A DNA stretch of 64,000 nt, taken from contig JAEBUN010000019.1 in assembly GCA_023014365.1 (NCBI GenBank), positions 806,001 through 870,000 on the forward strand, written 5' to 3'. Source of the DNA: Lepiota brunneoincarnata (taxonomy: Eukaryota; Basidiomycota; Agaricomycetes; Agaricales; Agaricaceae). Made by a program: the position numbers and the translations under genes. Positions within the stretch are counted from its first letter, which is position 1. The number at the start of each line of letters is the position of its first letter. This document shows positions 37,041 to 46,922 of the stretch, one piece after another. The notes below the pieces were generated by a model. It was not told the origin of the DNA. It was given only the letters and a program-made list of their open reading frames with translations, and did not search any database.

Positions 37041-37997
37041 ATGTTCTCCCAAGTACTCGTCGCCATTGTTTTCATCATAGCCGGTGAGACCTTGACTGGT
37101 TTCGAGGAGCGGAAAGAACCACGCTTACTTTGCCATCCACATTTCAGCCTCTGTCCATGGCCTCCCCCAGGCTCTGTCTCTCTCCGCTGCAGCCTGTCAG
37201 GAAAATCAGAAGCCTTATGAGGTCAAGGCCAACGACAACTGCAACAGTATCGGCATGCAGTTCGGAGTTACTGGGTGGGTATTCTCACATTCCTCTAGAG
37301 ACCGTCGTCCTCACTAAGCATCCAGGGACATGATCATCCAAGCCAATGACGGCATCGCCTCCGATTGCTCCAATCTGAGGCCCGGCCAGGTAACGAATGA
37401 TTATTATCGATGCTCACACTTGCACTTGCTCACTTGAGAGACGTGCAGTCGATTTGTATTCCAGCCGCAAGTCAGAGCACGACCCCACCCACTGGAAGCG
37501 CAACCCCATCCGATGCAGCAGATACTGGAAGCGCGACCCCATTCGATGCAGCAGCAACTGGAAGCGCGACCCCATCCGATGCAGCGGTGGCTGGAAGCGC
37601 GACCCCATTCGATGCGGCGGTGACTGGAAGTGCGACCCCATCCGATGCAGCAGCAACTGGAAGCGCGATCCCATCCGATGCAGCGGTGACCGGAAGCGCG
37701 ACCCCATCCGATGCAGCAGCAACTGGAAGTGCGACCCCGTCCGGTGCAGCAACAACCGGAGGCGCGACCCCATCCAATGCAGCAACAGCTGCGGAGGCGA
37801 CACCGTCAGCTGCAGCGGCGACCGGAAACGCGCCCCCGTCTGGGTGTCCTGCAGCAGTGACTGGGAACGCGACTCCGTCCGGTTCGGCTCCAGTTGCAAG
37901 CGCGACCCCACCCGGTCTAGTGCCATCCGAAAACTCGACCCAATCCGCACCAGCGGCGACCCCATCCGCATTTATTATTTCAGCGGACGGTGAGTGA
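37041..37997 (+). CDS. Secreted LysM protein with 11-residue repeat tail
   Basis: Paralogue of the gene at 35451. Exons 37041-37083, 37148-37274, 37326-37389 and 37449-37997 sum to 783 nt (260 aa). The signal peptide is MFSQVLVAIVFIIAASVHG. The LysM domain reads KPYEVKANDNCNSIGMQFGV, DMIIQANDGIASDCSNLRPG and SICIP. Where the paralogue stops, this one continues into about 170 residues of Ala/Thr/Ser/Pro. The tail starts with nine 11-residue units of consensus TGSATPSDAAA and then decays. Such a tail is a likely target for O-mannosylation and could act as a wall-spanning or mucin-like stalk. No GPI signal is evident; a GTGAGT at 37990 could be a donor to an unseen last exon. Chitin binding is inferred from the domain. 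Confidence 0.85.
37491..37787 (+). repeat. Nine tandem 33-bp coding repeats
   Basis: Nine units of 33 bp begin ACTGGAAGCGCRACCCCATC and encode TGSATPSDAAA variants. The first eight are nearly identical; the ninth has TGGATPSNAAT. Further decayed units run to about 37910. Because the unit is a multiple of three and stop-free, two plus-strand frames and the minus strand are also open here; I regard those as shadows. Confidence 0.9.
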
Positions 37998-39614
37998 TTG
38001 GGTGCCCGCGCTTGGGACTTTGGCCCTTGGTCAAAGAATTGAAATCCAACGAGTTATGCCTAGAATGAGCCCAAATGAGAACACAATGTATCGTTCCTTG
38101 CCCTTAAGATTGTTGAGTGAGCCGGCTGCCGGCGACGGACCAACGTAAAGAGTAAGCCAGAGATTATGGACAGATCCAGTCAGCCGGACGACTTCTTCCT
38201 GCGCTCCGGGCATTTGAATAGGGGGCTGATGCGCAGAAAAGGTGGCGGCAAGGCGATACACTCCACGAGCCAGAATACAGTAAACCTAACGCCCTCAGAC
38301 AAGTTTGGAGGCGTCGGCGAACCGCGTTAAGCCATACCAACCAGCAGCGCTCGAAGGTTTGCATCGAAATTGCTTCGTCTTTCCAAACGGCGGGCGCCTG
38401 GGTGCTCCAGAACTTGGGCGCTACCTTCCCGCGCTGGAATGGAGCGCAAAGATGATATGACCATTCCGATTTGGTAGGTGGCGCTGTCACCTGCCAATAG
38501 GTATTCAAAAGGGCTGAGAAGAGACGCATGTAAACAGCAATATGAATGACTTGGCTCTCCAATGGCCTGTCAAAGTTTTTGCATCGAGCGCTAGATGACG
38601 GGACGCCCAGGATAACCTTTGGCCCTCTGGGGTTGTTTCTCAAAACGGGTCAAGTCAAGGCAGGTGGCATCCCAACTGCCCCATGGGCAGGGATTTTGGC
38701 CGGTTTGATATTATTCCGGTCGGCGATCCTCGGTTGGTGGGTATAGTTTGGTCGTTTGTGTATTGCCAAGTCGATTTGTCTTGTTCGCCTTACCATGTCA
38801 CAAGCAGTCCAATTGCCTGGGCATCAGATGGAAGCGGGGCCCGCCGAGGAACAGTGTATACATGTATGTCTCTTCCAAACTCGAGATCCGGCGTGAGAGG
38901 AGTGTATGCAGCTAATACACATTGGACCGGAGGCTTCTTGGGGGTTGACGGGACGAACGAATGTACCGGCTTCCGTGATGACCGAACGGTTTTCACGAGA
39001 AATGTGGAAGCGGTTGAGAGTCTCAGCTGATGCAAAGGCCCGCAATACCCCGATATGCGTTGCTATAACCAAGCCCATAGATGGTCGTTTTAATTATTAG
39101 TCCCACGATCGGATACTAGCAATCAAGGAGCTCACATGGGCGTGTATCTTAAAGGTCACACTGACCAAAGATCCAAATCATTGCCCTTCACGGAGAATCA
39201 GTCAGTGAAACACAGACATAAATTACCTTAGACTATAGTTACTCACCCCTCTTTACAGAACATGGGCAAGAATCAGATGCCAATCACCGTGTAACCATGC
39301 GCCAGACTCCCCAATATCAACGTCGAGCAAAAAAGGGAACCCAGGCCAAAAAGACTCCTCGGTTTCTGACTTACGCCATATGAAGCCATGGATCTGAAAC
39401 CCTCAATCCCTGCTTGGAAAGAACACGAGATATCATCACAATATATTAGGAGCATGGCAATGTAAACAAACCAATAATAATCATCCATCAGGTCCCCCCC
39501 CCTCGCCGCACAGGGCTGTTCCTACGGGTAACTCCCGTAGACAGGAAAACCTTGTGACTTGCCAGTCTGAGGATAGGGTGATTCCACAAGGACCTCCCGT
39601 CGTGATAATGATGA
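37998..39614. other. Unresolved, possible unknown minus-strand gene
   Basis: Minus-strand pieces look protein-like. They are LAAYTPLTPDLEFGRDIHVY ending at a GTAAGG donor near 38815, then SQVIHIAVYMRLFSALLNTY near 38540, and a 76-codon frame at 38031-38261. I could not assemble them into one protein or name a family. A passing likeness of PKVILGVPSSS to GH18 chitinase sequence is too weak to use. Confidence 0.25.
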
Positions 39615-41379
39615 TCACCGCCGCAAGTGCTTCATCTTCCTCTTCATCTTCTCTTCTTGTATCATCAATTTCCTTTTCTGCGTATCGCTCACATTCGCCT
39701 CCGCTTTTTCCTCCCTCTCCGCCTGAGCCATGTGCTCACTGATACATTTCTCCATCTTACCTTGCACCATCAACTGGAAGTCCGTCCCTGGGACAACATC
39801 TTCCGCTCCCACCTGCCCATTCTAGATCAAAGCCCCACCCTTGTATGCCGGTATTTGAGATGTGTTGCAGGTGACCAGACGAGGCGCCACTCCCATGCAA
39901 AGCTTGGGACTCCGAAGCGGCAATGAGACCACCTTCATCGCGCCACCATCTTACAAGGTACTCTGCCGCTCGGGAAAGGTCCTTTTCTCCACCTCTCTTA
40001 ATCATACCCATGCGCTGTGCAAGAAGCGGCAAAAACACCTGCAAGTCCAGAACCGGTGGAGAACCAGGTGGGAGCAAGTGAAGATATGCCGGCGCTGCCA
40101 GAAGCAAAAAGGCAAATCAAGATGATGATCAGATTTCTCTGGTGAGCTGACTTTGTCTTTGATGAAGGATGGAGCCGAAAATAACCTACACATGGGATTC
40201 AAAACGTTTAGCCTGTAAAATAGATAGGCTGCCAGTGCCTCCTTGTCGTATAAGCCTTCTTTGATGCCCGCTATGGCTTGTGCGTGAGCATGAAAGCAAA
40301 GTGGCTCTCTTCGAGGGACTTGGAATGGAAACTTTAAAAAAAGGTTTTTACGTACCTATCAGCGCCAGCTTGACTCCTCTCTCGGCGCCCTCCGTGCCGC
40401 GTCCCAAGAACGGTAGCATAACCCCTGGACTATCATAAGCGTACACAAGGGGATCAAGAGATAGCTTGAGACGCGTAGATATCGCTTGTGTCATCCCTGG
40501 ATTCGCCGAGGTCTGGAAGGCTTTTGGGGTTCCTAAGATAAAGAGAGCCAACGGAAGATGATGTGGGTTTGCTTAGCCTTGGTGCGGAAAAATCTACTCA
40601 CGTCCCTTGATCCCCATATTGCGCAGAGCATTGAGCAGCGTTGATTTGCCGACGTTGGGCATTCCGATAACGAGAACATTTAGCTCGAGAGCATGTGGGT
40701 GTTCCTTGGCTACATCTAGGACACACTGTATCAATATCTGGGAGCAGGTACCGGCCAACTGGCGAGGGAGAAGATCAACATACTTACTAACATCTCACTC
40801 AAACTACGGATATCCCGCGGTCGATGCAACGATGCAAAGAGCAGCCGTTGTTCAGGGAAGTTTGTAAACATGGCGCGTCGGAAAGGCTAATGGTCATCTC
40901 ATGAGCCAAGATAGTCACACTGGAGACAAGGGAATGCTCCACAAACCTCCATACCCCACTCAGGAACAAGGTCGCGCTTATTAAGTACGATGATATGCTC
41001 GCAAGCCTGGGACTTGAGAATACGCCGGCCAGGGTTATGTGGATCCCACCCACGCTCCGTCCTCCATTTCCGTAGGGCGCCTGGGATAGGACATTAGAGA
41101 ATGTAGGTCCAAAGGAAAGAGAAGCAGGAGTCGCCATATGAATGATTCATAGAGGGGAGAAAGGGAGCTGATGATATCCGAGAAACACGCGAGAAGCCGC
41201 TTCCCACCTTCTAGGGTTCGGTTGATACTGGTTAAAGGTAAGCGAGAGTCTCTGATCTCGAGGACGACGTCGGTGCGGGTAAGCAAAGATGGCAGCATCC
41301 GCGTAAACTTCATCATGTGCCCAGGGAACCATGACGGAGGCGAGGGCAGGGAGAGCATCTGGCGACCTGCGAAAACCAT
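39615..41379 (-). CDS. MTG1: Mitochondrial ribosome-associated GTPase Mtg1
   Basis: Circularly permuted GTPase that assists large-subunit assembly of the mitochondrial ribosome at the inner membrane. Start MVFAGRQMLS, then SWFPGHMMKFTRMLPSLLTR and DVVLEIRDSRLPLTSIN. After an intron, ALRKWRTERGWDPHNPGRRI leads to G4 NKRD (in HIIVLNKRDLVPEW). G1 follows later as GMPNVGKSTLLNAL, and G3 is YDSPGV with GRGTEGAERGVKLAL. G4 before G1 is the expected permutation. G3 is DSPG where DTPG is usual. The C-terminus has AAEYLVRWWRDEGGLI, WGFDLEW and a basic Lys-rich end MKRKMKHLRR. About five introns. Confidence 0.9.
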
Positions 41380-42185
41380 GGTTTTTCTTTTGCTTCCTCC
41401 CTCGAAAAGTTGTCAAGGGACCTCGCTCTCGCAATAGTTGTGGTGGGAGATCCAGGCACCTCTATCTGGGCGCAAAGGGCATCCACAGCGGTGGAGGTCG
41501 GTGACACCAAATGCGAGCTGTTCAACCTTGTGTTGGTCGTGTTTGAGTGTGTTACGACCCCAGGGCATCGGCATCAGGCGTCTTTATCCTCTGGAACGGA
41601 GCTCTTAAATTAACGTAGCCAACGCTCAAAGTCTTTCATATTGTAGTCAGCGCAAATGCGAAACAATAAAGATGTGGACTACAGCAGGAATTGAACAGCA
41701 AAATCTATTACGAGACATCAAACAAACATTGATTGTTCCGAGTACACGCTGGGGCGCGAAAATTGGTAACCACTTGCCACAGGGTGCTATCCATAGTCAA
41801 AGACAATCCTCCAAACCAAACATGCAGAAATAGCAAGGGGCGGAGGGAGTAGCGCCTGCCTCTCCACCGGATGTTATTCGGACGGACCACTGGTGTGCGT
41901 GGAATGCAAAGCTAGAATGACCAAGAATACCAATAGAACAACAAAAGATTACAAAGATCAGAAGAACAACCAGAGATGAAACAGTTAAGATAGTGCCCAA
42001 GGTGCCGTTCGAGAGACGCTAGAGGAGGAAGCCGATAAGGCCTTAAGGGCGATGAGGACGGCGATGGCGACTGGCGAACCCGCAGGGCCCGAGTTTCTGA
42101 GCCGATAGGACTGTTGATGTATGAGGAACTGTCTGGCGGGGTATCGGAATTTATCCACCGTCGAATCATATTATATGAACTCACC

Positions 42186-42956
42186 TCACACCCAGCTGTC
42201 CTTGCCCACGCTGATAGCGTCAAAGTTCTTGCCACTGCGCAGCCTGCGCTCCTGAAGCACAGGGGCAGAGTCGAGGTTGATGAGCTTGGGCGAGGGTTGT
42301 GGGGAACCCTCGATCCATCCCTTCCAGCCCTTCTTGTGAGCCATGCGCTTCTTCCGTACCTTTAGCGCAGGAGGGGCAGAGAGTGACTGTTCTGGCTCGA
42401 CTTCAACAAACTCCTCATCGTCTCCTTCATCGTCTGGTGTTCGTGGCCTCTTAGAAGAAGTGCGGGAAGTGCTGGAAGAGGAGGAGGGACCGGGGGTGGG
42501 GGAAGCGGAAGGGACATTGACCGGCGAGTAACCGGGGGGAGGAGTGACGGAGACGGAACGCTCCATGGTCATGATCTGGATATTAGGTCGCTGTGAGTGA
42601 GCAGACCAGAATGACTTTTTCTTTTTGATCTGGAGGTGAGGATGCGAAGACTCGGGATTAGAGGTTGATGGCGCGACCGAGGTCGCGTCGGAAGGGGGTA
42701 TATCGACATGGGAATCGCGCCTGGCAGAGGATTCTGACCTCTTATCCTTCCTCGAGTCCTTCTTCTTCTTGACCTTCCTGGCCTCTTCCTCCGCCTCGAC
42801 CTCTTTGTTTGGACCAACACCATTGAGGAGACTGGTAAGGACGTCACGCTGTGGAGGAGGATCAAAGTCGCCTGCCATGACGGTGGTAGCTGTGCGACGA
42901 CGTTTTTGTGGTCTTGGGTGCATGTACTGGGAGTGGGAGAGGAGCAGAGCGAGCAT
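42186..42956 (-). CDS. Basic, Ser/Pro-rich protein of unknown function
   Basis: A single open frame of 256 codons without introns. ATGs at 42956, 42923 (MHPRPQKRRRTATTVMAGDF) and 42878 could all start it; I give the longest. It contains a bipartite-looking nuclear signal PQKRRR, a Lys-rich stretch RKVKKKKDSRKDKR, a long Ser-rich middle and a DDEGDDEEFVEVEPE acidic patch. The last 50 residues look ordered and constrained: MAHKKGWKGWIEGSPQPSPK, then RRLRSGKNFDAISVGKDSWV at the very end. A nuclear or chromatin role is only a guess from composition. The upstream MTG1 start is 0.8 kb away with nothing recognisable between them. Confidence 0.6.
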   Translation of the reverse strand: MLALLLSHSQYMHPRPQKRRRTATTVMAGDFDPPPQRDVLTSLLNGVGPNKEVEAEEEARKVKKKKDSRKDKRSESSARRDSHVDIPPSDATSVAPSTSNPESSHPHLQIKKKKSFWSAHSQRPNIQIMTMERSVSVTPPPGYSPVNVPSASPTPGPSSSSSTSRTSSKRPRTPDDEGDDEEFVEVEPEQSLSAPPALKVRKKRMAHKKGWKGWIEGSPQPSPKLINLDSAPVLQERRLRSGKNFDAISVGKDSWV

Positions 42957-45900
42957 GGCTGGGGGAGTAGTGGTGGTTATATAGCAAAGAGAGGGTGGAG
43001 TCGGTGGTGGTTTGGAAGCAATTCAAGGCTTTACGGCATCCAAACGAATGCATCAACCAAACACAGCTCCTTCCTTCCAGCACGTGCATACCAGGAACCT
43101 TCCACAATCGTCCGCTAGAATCTATCCCCGTTCGATTATAAATTTATCTATCCTATTTTCCATTGTCCTCTCCTTCCCCCGTCCCCCCCCCGCGCGCGCC
43201 TCTCCGGGACCTACAATTCTGACTCAGCGCAACTGCGTGGCCACACACAGCTCGAGTCAGGCCCGCCAGTCTCCCTCCCCTGTCAAGGTTTGCTCCTGAG
43301 CCATGGAACACTAGCCTTCTATGGGGCGCGAGGGAGGGGGTCGAGTCCTCATGCCTTTCACACCCTCTAATTTTGATCAGCCAATCACGCATCTCTCTAC
43401 AGGACCCATTTACACCTCCTGGAGCTTATTATCCTTAGGGCTCGGCACTTTTCCGACCTTCAGGGTCCGCCCTCTCCGTCCTTGCCCGCCACTATGGAGC
43501 TACCACCTCCCACCGGCCGGCCAACACTGTATATGGTTTAACTCGCTCAATAGAAAAGATTTTGTGCGCCGCAGTTGAGACCCAGTCACAATTGTCCCGA
43601 AACCAGGGATTCATCCTTGATGATCTTGTCACAACTCCTTTCGGCTACGAGCGACAAATATAAATGGTCCTGAGTAATGGAAGAATACGTATACCATCTA
43701 GAGAATATTATCCAAATTGTACACCTTTGTTCCACAACTGCTCTTCTACGCCATGGTGACATGTCGACAATTTACTCTCCCTTGGCGACCATCGCAATAC
43801 ACATGTTTTTTCTAAGCCCCGACGAGAAGTCCCCCACCATTATTATTCCGGCTTCTCCAATCTCCTTTATCAAACCATCAGTACTCAATGTCATGCGGGG
43901 AGATCCATCAGCGACTCCATCATTGACGGCTCCTGGCCTCGTCCACCCAAGAATCGAAACCGGTATAGTCCGACGGATTGCATTATTAGAACAAGCCCTC
44001 AAGGAACCTTATACCTTCCGCACAAACTGATTCCCCTAGATAAATAGTACCTTCCAATCCTACACTGATTCTCCCTGGATTCATATCAGATCATACAGAT
44101 TTCGTGTCGACGGGTCTGACAAGAACCGGAGCGTTGGCACCATCCCGAGGTTCCTACTCTACTTACCAGGCTGACCGTCAGCTCCAAACCTTCCGGAACA
44201 TTCTATTCCTCCCGAATAGAAGTTGCGCCGGATACCCCGCGATCAATTGCTTCTACTGTATCTATCCTGGCACCTCACTAACTAAATCATCGCGGAATAC
44301 CGACCTCATGAGTTTCTGCCCCCCGCACATTAACTGGCTACTAGCACCCGCCGTTGTCATCGTAATCCCATATTCTTCCTTCCCGCCAGGAAATGAAGGA
44401 AGCCCGCGCCTCTAGTCTGATATTCCATAACCAAACAACCACCAAAAAATCCAAAAAATTTTCAACCGGTGACCTAGCACATCATACACAGCGCCAGAGC
44501 GGTCACACGGGGCAACAACCAAGCAACCGGCCATCTACCGGAACACACTAAGCTAAGAAAATCCAGACGACACCAAGCACAGAGCAAGGGAGGGCACAAA
44601 TTATGTTACAGTCCCCCTCCCGCCTGGACCCTGAACATTATCGAACCACTAGCAAGTGTTCTCGGCACACAACAGCCTTTTTTTTTTTCTCACCACCCGA
44701 ACCGCCCGCTATCGGAAATCAATTTCCACGACACGACCGTGACACGGCATAAACCCCAGGGAAGAGGGGAAGCTGGGCATAGAGTGGCCGACACGTGTTA
44801 TACTTTAGACTTAGTGCCATAGGCGTCTCCCCTGACTCCGGTACCCAGATTAAGTAAGTCGGCTCACGTCCTTACTCACCGCACAAAGAGCTCCCGCGGG
44901 TTGATACTGGTTTCCTGTCGAAATAAGGTCCGGAGCCGTCGTCTACATCGCAATAGGGAATAACATTCCGACTCGAGATGATGCTACACAAATCGAGCCA
45001 CTAATTCAGAAATGGAGTCTACCTACCATAGCCAAACGCCTGCCCTCCCACACTCGTCGAATTTCCAATCACGATTTTGGATGCTCTGATACAGACACGA
45101 GGTGTTAATTTAATCTCCGGCGCATACTATGTGCCAATTAATGGAGTCTGGAGTGGGTAGTCGCTGAGCGCCGGACAGCTGTACCCCTATCTTTCCCCCT
45201 GCGCACCAAATCGGGTGCACAGTCCCCACCTTCCATCTCCCGACACATCATCTATCATCATATACGAATAGCACACCAAACATCCAGGCTTTTCCCGCAA
45301 CAACCCCCTCCCCCAATACATTTTTCACACGCACACAGACGCACACAGATAGAAACCTTATCATCCCTCCTCAACAAAAACCCGCAGCACACCCCACATG
45401 GGTATATATCCTGCCTATCTTGATCCTCTATTGCTCACGCACATGCCGTTATGCACGCCACGTGAAGACCAGTCACTCCGGTGTTCTGGACCTTGGGCTG
45501 GCAGGCAGCTCGCAGATACAAACAATTGAATAGCGTCTAGTCAATTTGCATCGCTTCCCGAACACAAAACAAATGCAACGACCATCGGGTCCAAGAGAAT
45601 GCGTGCGCCCAGCGGAGTTGAACTGCGGCTAAGAGCGGCCGCTGAGTGTGTGCTAAATATAGCCTCCAGCTGCTGTGAGGAGTGCTCTTGTCCTCGCCTC
45701 GTCCGCGCTGGACGATGTCATTGTGGATCACCTCTTATGCGTCTGAAGCTCATACTACAACAGGCTTTCTTGCGTCATCAGGGGTTCTGTTCGAGGACTG
45801 TGTGAACCCGACCCTGGATACACCCCCGCAAACGCCGGGGGCATAATGCTACCCCCCTGTTGGACAGTCCACGAACCTCCCGCACTTTGAGACGTCTCAA

Positions 45901-46922
45901 CCCAAGCATATAGATAAAATTAATGGTATACTCACTTCTCACCTCCGTCCCACAGACCGCGCTCCGAGGGTTCAGCTCCTGTCGATCAGGAATAGGTAAT
46001 CACAATATAAATGATGAACGACGTCCTTCATCAGCTCGCGCAGACGCACAGCTGATAAATTAACCACATCCACACGGTCGTATACTCTAAGCTGTATGGC
46101 TATGTCATTCTGACCTGATCCAGTTGGCCGTAGTTATTGGCCATAAACAACCCGAGGGTTGCAATCATCAAGATACCAATCTGTGGCTTTAGCCGGAGAT
46201 GCCCTGTGTCCTGTGCACCACCTTAGCCATGCTCTGAGTAACAGGGCAGTCCAGTAGCATCGGATTGCCTACGATTGGCCACAGGCCACGTCTCAAACCC
46301 CCCAGAAGTCTAGAGCACCTCCAGTCTCTACCACCACCTCAGGTGACACGGTGACAGTCACCTCCAACACTCGGACTCCCAAGCCGACGCTCACTTGTTC
46401 CCAAATTTAGGCCGTTACCTTCACTACTCCTCCCTCATACTAACCGCCAACATCCTGGGTGCATTCCCCTACATGCCATCCTCCTCTCTCGCCGAGGGGG
46501 GGATGTTAGCGCCTCGACAACCCAGCCAAATATTTACTGATGATCTCGGGAACAAAAAAGGAAGTCAGTTCTTTTCGGCTCTCGGACCGTCCCTGGCTTC
46601 ACTATCCTGAGGAAGCGTGACCCTGCATAACCCTCCGCGCTGTTTCGGCGGAGCGTTCCATCCCACAATGCAAGCGAATTGAAATCGCGGTTTGGTGGCA
46701 CCGCGCAACAAGGAAATAGTTTATGCAGGGACGAGGCCGGTTTTCTTTTCAGCCGTAACGATGGACGAAAATTTATCCTATAACGGTGTGTGGTTGCGTG
46801 TATATACAATGTGTGCCTGGGTCGGGTAGTTGGGTATGGTACAGTGATATCAATAGTGTCGTTCCGGGAAACCCAGAAATAATATGAGGAGTAGAAAACA
46901 AGGTCCGGGAGAATAAAGGCAT
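42957..46922. other. Four-kilobase gene desert
   Basis: No convincing gene. At 43677-44030 (+) and 43772-44002 (-) two antisense frames are open for 118 and 77 codons, but neither has motifs. Other frames are short. The stretch 44400-45500 is C/A-rich with homopolymers (T10 near 44680). No repeat borders or terminal inverted repeats that would mark a transposon were found. Confidence 0.4.

Noticed and set aside
37414..37971. 185-codon minus-strand frame over the LysM repeat
   Set aside because: A by-product of the stop-free 33-bp repeat; no promoter, start context or splice signal.
38500..38640. GH18 chitinase-like peptide on the minus strand
   Set aside because: Only PKVILGVPSS resembles the family; no catalytic DxxDxDxE motif could be found.
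43677..44030. 118-codon plus frame and its antisense partner
   Set aside because: Both strands open by chance; no domain, no introns, no promoter elements.
45560..45650. tRNA-like B-box (GTTCAACTCC on the minus strand)
   Set aside because: The flanking T-stem does not pair, and no acceptor stem or A-box lies at the right distance.
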